Origin: Antitrichia curtipendula
Lineage: Eukaryota; Streptophyta; Bryopsida; Hypnales; Leucodontaceae
Length of the DNA: 64,000 nt
Direction of reading: 5' to 3'
NCBI GenBank assembly: GCA_951230915.1
Contig: OX579641.1
Location: 16,656,254 to 16,720,253, forward strand
Below the pieces are notes generated by a model that ran no database searches, was not told the origin of the DNA, and saw nothing but the letters and a program-made list of their open reading frames with translations. The position numbers and the translations under genes were made by a program. Shown piece after piece: positions 59,101 through 64,000 of the stretch (position 1 is its first letter; each line of letters begins with the position of its first letter).

Positions 59101-59836
59101 AGGGTTTCAGATCCAAAACACGATCCGGGCTCCACTCAAAATGGCCAGAGATCCAATCAAATGCCAATGAGGATTGCGACATTGAAGAGGACCGCTCTTG
59201 ACAAAGACGCGACGCGCAGGCGCCAGAGCCAATTTCGTTACACTCGAAAAAGAAATGTATAAAAACTCATGAAATTTCTAAAATGCGCAGAATTAGAGAT
59301 CGGATCAAAAACACGATCCGGACTCCCACTCAAAAATGACCACAACATCCAATCAAATGCCAATGAGGATTTCAAATTGAAGAGGATAGCACCTGACAAA
59401 GTCGCGACGCAAGGCACCAGAGCCCATTCCATCACACTCGAAAACAAATGTATAAAAACTCACTCAAATTTCAAAAACGCGAGAAATTAGGGTTTCAGAC
59501 CAAAAACATGATCCGCGCTCCCACTCAAAAATGGCCTTAAAAGTCCAAATCAAACGCGAATAAGGATTTACGAAATTAAAGAGGAGTGCACCTGACAAAG
59601 ACGCGACGCAAGGCGCCAGAGCCAAGTCCGTCACGAAAACATTAAAAATGCGCAGAATTACGGTTTCAGATCAAGAACATACTCCGATCTCCCACGCAAG
59701 GAAAAGCAGAAATTCCAATCAATCCAATGCCAATGAGGATTCCGAATTCGAAAGAGGGGCGCACCTGACAAAGACGCGACGCCAGGCGAACTGCCTTTGT
59801 GGCCAACGCTACATCCGCTTGATAATTCGAAGCCAT
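56157..59836 (-). CDS. SAL1: SAL1/FIERY1-like 3'(2'),5'-bisphosphate nucleotidase
   Basis: Eight exons: 59765-59836, 58529-58604, 58335-58408, 58001-58206, 57352-57565, 56981-57079, 56720-56873, 56157-56326. All GT-AG and in phase; 1065 nt, 354 residues (353 in the Arabidopsis short form). SAL1 removes the 3'-phosphate of PAP (3'-phosphoadenosine 5'-phosphate), and also acts on inositol phosphates; PAP is a plastid-to-nucleus stress signal. The metal-binding motifs are complete: KSDKSPVTVADYGSQ, MVAEEDSEEL, HWVLDPIDGTRGFVRGDQYA, and REKIWDHAAGAIVITEAGG. PPVRIDSQAKYG marks the substrate region. The start chosen, MASNYQADVALATKAVRL, matches the short form. An in-frame ATG at 59968 would add 44 Arg/Ser/His-rich residues that could target an organelle. 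Intron 1 holds a tandem array made from exon 1 sequence. Confidence 0.96.
56395..56700. repeat. Short inverted and direct repeats in SAL1 intron 7
   Basis: AAGTCCCAAGT and CCAAGTTCCAAGTCCC words recur at 56432-56446 and 56507-56532, and in inverted form as AAAGTGGAACTTGGGACC near 56677. It may be a decayed MITE. Weakly bounded. Confidence 0.45.
59009..59796 (-). repeat. Tandem array of the SAL1 exon 1/intron 1 junction
   Basis: Five copies of a unit whose landmark on the plus strand is GCACCTGACAAAGACGCGAC, starting at 59009, 59194, 59389, 59588 and 59761 (spacing 185, 195, 199, 173). The copy at 59761 is the real junction: on the coding strand it reads GCGTCGCGTCTTTGTCAG/GTGC, the last codons of exon 1 plus the splice donor. 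The others lie in intron 1 and repeat that exon end, the donor (intact or nearly so in the copies at 59389 and 59588, lost in the copy at 59194, altered at 59009) and the following intron sequence, including a telo-box-like AAACCCTAAT and TATAAAAACTCA on the plus strand. Confidence 0.88.
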
Positions 59837-62585
59837 GGTGACGACGGGTCTCCAGCTGCAGCGCCCGCTCGTCCTGGTCCTGGTCCTGGAAAGGGTGTGG
59901 GAGCTCCAGTCGTGCAGGCAATGGTGCCACAAATGGTGAGGGTGGTATTGCACCACGCCTTTCAACATCGAGAGCAAGTGGCTGTAGCTATGGCGCCTGC
60001 AAACCTAGATGCGAGAGGAATACTGCAACAACGGGGCGGGGAGGAAATGAAACACTGACAGCGTCCGAAACCAGTCGAAAGACTGAAGGAGAATTGTCAG
60101 TGGGTTTAAAAGAATTGTGGATAGACTACTTTGAAGCCACAAGAATTGCAATCCATTCTTTGGGGGTCATTCTCTCTTAACCCTTTAGCGCCGGAATCCT
60201 TTCTTAAATTTTTGCATCTCTTGCTTATTTCTTTTAAAATATATATTATTTTATCTCAATTTCATCAAATTTGGCATAACAAAAGTGTGGTTTTTGAATG
60301 TCAAGTATTGCTTGGGATGAATGAGAAGCTATGTGGTCTAAAAAAAAGCCCTTGGCACCTCTCTATTCATCATTCAGAATTGGGACGTCGCAGTGCTACA
60401 AGGGTAAGCAAACTATTGTTGGATTCCAGCAAATATTTTTGGTCTAGCTCAGTGAAAATTTAATTACGTAAACAAGTTTTATAACTATTTTGTTAAAAAA
60501 TATGTTGTAAGATAACCGTAAACATTCCAATCATTATGATGTTTTGGGTGGAGTTTAGAATCCTTGATGGTCAATGAAAGGAGAGAAGTTCTTTGAAAGA
60601 ATCAAAAGATGTGTTGCATTCAGCATTTCCTTGAACTCCTTAGATTGGGGCCCTCTTTAAGGTGGTAACAATTTAAGTAGTTGGCAAAAGAAAGAAAAGA
60701 TTGGCGTACATGAGAATTTGGTCACTCAAAAGTCCTATGATTGACTTGTGAAAGTTGGTAGAAATTTTTAGCCATCGATCAGATTGAATAATAAACCATG
60801 AGCCTTGACAAGGGGTGCTATTATGTGAGCGTAGGAGCATGAGCACATGAGCTTAGAAGACTATACACCTAATATCATGGGTGTCTATATTGTAGAAACC
60901 TTCCAAGATTATAATGTACATATATTACACGTGTTCAAACACCTTATAAGTACCTTCAATGCTTTAAAAGTCAAGCATTGCTCAAAGCTCACATGCTCAC
61001 ATACTAGCACCATTGATAAGTTGATTGCAGTCATCTAGTAGGTCTTTGTATTGTTCTTTGCAAGCAAGGGTTCTACTACCTTTTGCTTGAAAATTAATAG
61101 AATACATGGACAAATTTAACATACCATACCCAACCATCATGGCTAGTAAAAATTAAATAAAAAATAAAAAATAATTTCAAAAATTACTTTGAGAGGTAAT
61201 TGGAAAGTAAATAAATTAACCCTGCATTTGTCAAACTACTAGAAAATAGGCCACATGCAAATCTTAGAATGGCTCACATGTTAACCTCATAATTAGTCAA
61301 ATGGTATTTTAAATTTGTATGCCTCAAAATAATGAATTTGCATTCTTTTAATGTTCCTATAATTAAAGTGAAAGATTCTTGAAATGAAATTTAATTGATT
61401 CTAAAACTAGTTGTTGAACCACTTTTATAAAATTTAACTAATTATTTGGCTTGAAATGCCAACCCTAACAGCTGGATACAATATCGTGACTTTAACAAAT
61501 TAGAATTACACATGCACCTAAGATAAATTGGTTTCTCACATGTCAAAACTATTTATAAATTATAAATTGATTTGATTTGATTTGAAAATTAGTAGAATAC
61601 AATAATATTTTAGCATGCACAAATTTTAAATAGTATAACTTTAGAATGATTCTGTGGTCTAGTAGGAAGTAAATTAAGTTTTGACAACAAAATAAATCCC
61701 ACAAATTGAAAACATAGGGTAGGCGGCAAGGTTTGTAACTACAACTACAAGTAGTAAGGTGGCCATCTTTGGCATTGAGACTCTAAATCCTCTCACCCTT
61801 CATGTGTACAAGCAATGGACAAAAATGCATCTTAGATGAATATATCCTCTTAGAAGTAAATTTGAGCAATCTAATTCTTATCTAGTCAATTAAAAGAACA
61901 TCCAAACAAATGAAATAGAAAAAAAAGCTTGAAAAAATAAATAAGATGGGCTCCTGCTCAAAATTGCACCTTGTCTTAAACTACCATCATTGTTGTGTAT
62001 ATATCTCCATAAATAATATTGGTACTATGTGGAAGAAACAATTTTAGAACATCTACCAAATGCATAGTCTTTGGTACATTGGAACTTCCTTTTACTTGCC
62101 CAACCAGGTCTTTGTGTTGCACGCACAACCACAAACGAATTTATTGCATGGAAAATATATCAATTTTTAATTTCAGTTTAAGGAAAAAACAAATCCATTG
62201 GTATCATCAAAGGAAGACATAGACATTGCTAATGCACAAGCACACCAATTTATTTATTTATTTTCTAGTGCCACCGTTGCCACCATAGACCAAAGTTTTA
62301 TATTTCAATTTAGGTAAACGCTTTCTAATATTAAAAAAAATTTATTAGTTTAATAATAGTAACTATGCACAATAGCAAAAAATGGTGTTTGGAGAAATGA
62401 CCACTTTAGGGCTAAAAGACAAAAATGATAAATAGATTAAAAAAATATATATATATTTTTGAAGTGATATGATACAATGATATGGCTTCAAGAAAATCAT
62501 AAATGCTAGAAGATAACAATGGTATTAGAGGAATGAAAATAAAGATAGTATTGAAAAGATATGATGTAAATATATGACTTGTTTT
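59837..62585. other. SAL1 upstream region and AT-rich intergenic DNA
   Basis: 59837-60060 is GC-richer, as expected for the SAL1 leader; it carries the in-frame upstream ATG at 59968. Beyond 60120 the DNA is AT-rich with no gene recognised. Confidence 0.5.
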
Positions 62586-62765
62586 GAAAGAAATAAACTC
62601 ATTCCAAGTTGGATACCTCTAAATCTTGTCTATTGAAAGTAATTAACTCATCTCAAGTTGAATATCTCTAAATTAATCTTGTTTGTTGAAGGAAATTAAC
62701 TCGTCTAAAGTTGGATGCCTCTAAATCTTGTCTATTAAATGATATAAACTCAACTAAATTAGGAT
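62586..62765. repeat. About 50-bp tandem repeat, 3.5 copies
   Basis: Imperfect copies begin near 62586, 62633, 62687 and 62737. Each contains AAATTAACTC or a close form, AAGTTGGATACCTCTAAATC or a close form, and TTGTCTATT. The array ends about 10 bp before a MITE. Confidence 0.8.
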
Positions 62766-62775
62766 TATCTTTAAT

Positions 62776-63079
62776 CATTAAATGTGTTTTGGGGGGTCTG
62801 GAGGGCCGTTTTAGGCTTGTTCCTAACGCTGTTCCCCTAGCAGTTAAAGAACGGACGCTATTAGAGTTTTGAAAAAAAATTAAAAAAAAAATTAAAAAAT
62901 GTTTTTTTTTCAAAATCTTAAAATGCAAAAAAAGTTGAATTTTTTTTAATTTAAATAAAAAATGAAAAATGACGTGGCAATCTTTGTGCCACATCAGGCA
63001 GCTGCTGCGACACAATTTTCAGAGTCTAGGAACCCAGGGGAACTCACAGCCCTCCACAGGGGCTGAAAAACATCTAATG
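62776..63079 (-). mobile_element. MITE family E, copy 2
   Basis: About 304 bp, inverted relative to the copy at 36505-36752. Ends are CATTAAATGTGTTTTGGGGG and, in reverse complement, CATTAGATGTTTTTCAGCCC. The conserved GC-richer ends flank a longer A/T homopolymer middle than in copy 1. No coding capacity. Confidence 0.75.
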
Positions 63080-64000
63080 TCACCAAGGACCAAGGAAAAG
63101 TCCACATTTTTAAAATTATGAAAATGTATTAAAAAATGCAATTTAGAATAATAATTTAATAATGATTCTCAAAGAATGTTTTGTAAAATCTGATCCATAA
63201 ATCACATTCATATGGTTAAATCAACTCGTTCACAAACCAATATTTTCAATAAAATTTGAAGCCAAAAATTGATTTTTAAGAAAAAAAATTGAGTGTAGAT
63301 TGGATATTTGAAATTTTCTAAAGAATTATTTTCCTTTAGGTTCAAAATTTTTAAGTCTTAATCATAGTGATCTTTTAATCTTATATTTTATATTTTATTC
63401 AAGTTATTTTTGAAGGTTCAATGTTTGAATTAAAAATATTATTTTTTGAGTCAATTACTAAAAATACCATTTGAATAATATAATATTTGCAAAATAAAGT
63501 CTTCATAATCTATCCCGTACAAATCTTAAAGTATAACGCAAAAATCTTCAAATAATTGATGAACAAAAAAAATGCATTTTTGTGTGCTTAGGATGTATTT
63601 GCGTTCACTTGTTTAAAATTTGAATGCTTGATTTTTAACCCCTGAATGTCACAGGGGACAAAAAACGTCCTCACAGCTTAAAAGTCAAATTCAAAGGGTT
63701 GTAACTTTTTCATCCAGTGTCCAAATTCAAAAAAACTTGCTGGAGAAGTTTTGCATACTAATCTAGTTTGTGTGATAAAATTTTCAGATCAATCCAAGAT
63801 GTATAATAGTTTTGGAAGCCAATTGAAGTTCATAGGTTCAATTTGAGCTCACCAAACTGCATTTGATGGCTGCAACTTTGGGGGCTTGTATCTTTGTAAT
63901 CTAATGTTTTTTTTCAATAAAATTTGTTGGATTTTGTTTCTACTGAAGTCTAATTGTTGTAGTAAAGTTTTCATGTCAATCCGAGTTGTTTCGAATGATT
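63080..64000. other. AT-rich DNA, possible transposon interior
   Basis: No gene is visible. From about 63640 the text changes style (GGTTGTAACTTTTTCATCC, GGCTGCAACTTTGGGGGC), which resembles non-coding parts of plant retrotransposons. No terminal repeat, primer site or protein was seen, so this is only a hint; the window ends here. Confidence 0.3.

Noticed and set aside
63640..64000. LTR retrotransposon interior
   Set aside because: Style is suggestive, but there is no LTR, primer-binding site or protein domain before the window ends.
1..64000. tRNA, rRNA, snoRNA genes, CRISPR arrays, bacterial operons
   Set aside because: No cloverleaf with a GGTTCGA-type arm, no rRNA text and no spaced direct-repeat array was found by eye; introns and plastid targeting show a plant nuclear region.

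Overview
This is a nuclear window from a land plant. Three features point to that: genes split by GT-AG introns, plastid-targeted products (HCF136, a PPR protein, SAL1), and a RING-v ligase of the plant SUD1/CER9 type. Introns are short (about 60 to 800 nt). Long AT-rich gaps are full of small inverted-repeat transposons. The presence of piggyBac-type and Tc1-type (DD34E) transposases, which are unusual in flowering plants, suggests a non-seed plant such as a bryophyte or lycophyte. That is inference; the species cannot be read from the sequence.

Layout. 1-4.3 kb: AT-rich, with two TA-flanked MITEs and a perfect hairpin. 4.3-9.6 kb: a PIF/Harbinger element with an intact DDE transposase and a Myb/SANT partner gene broken by two in-frame TGA codons. 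9.6-11.2 kb: more MITEs and a tandem copy of a gene end. 11.2-13.0 kb: a broken phi-class glutathione S-transferase gene. 16.3-22.5 kb, minus strand: a 12-exon PPR gene of 1209 residues. 24.6-28.8 kb, plus strand: HCF136, 9 exons. 29.4-34.1 kb: MITEs, a three-copy repeat, an unrecognised and possibly disrupted locus with several perfect hairpins, and a CACTA mini-element. 34-42.4 kb: gene-poor, with MITEs and a dead Tc1-like element split by a 1.1 kb insertion. 42.8-48.7 kb, plus strand: SUD1/DOA10-type E3 ligase, 10 exons. 49.3-50.0 kb: a Stowaway-like element. 51.7-54.5 kb: a dead piggyBac transposase with two related MITEs inside it. 56.2-59.8 kb, minus strand: SAL1 phosphatase, 8 exons, whose first exon-intron boundary has been copied into a five-unit tandem array. 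59.9-64 kb: AT-rich, with one MITE and a short minisatellite.

For all four intact genes I rebuilt the exon chain by hand. Each joins in phase with GT-AG borders and no internal stop: PPR 3630 nt, HCF136 1284 nt, SUD1 3567 nt, SAL1 1065 nt. The PPR and HCF136 genes are divergent and share a 2 kb upstream interval; both products probably act in the chloroplast (RNA handling and photosystem II assembly). SAL1 works in plastid-to-nucleus signalling, and SUD1 in ER protein degradation that affects lipid and cuticle metabolism. Nothing suggests an operon or gene cluster. The main interest is the dense, layered mobile DNA and its effects on genes.
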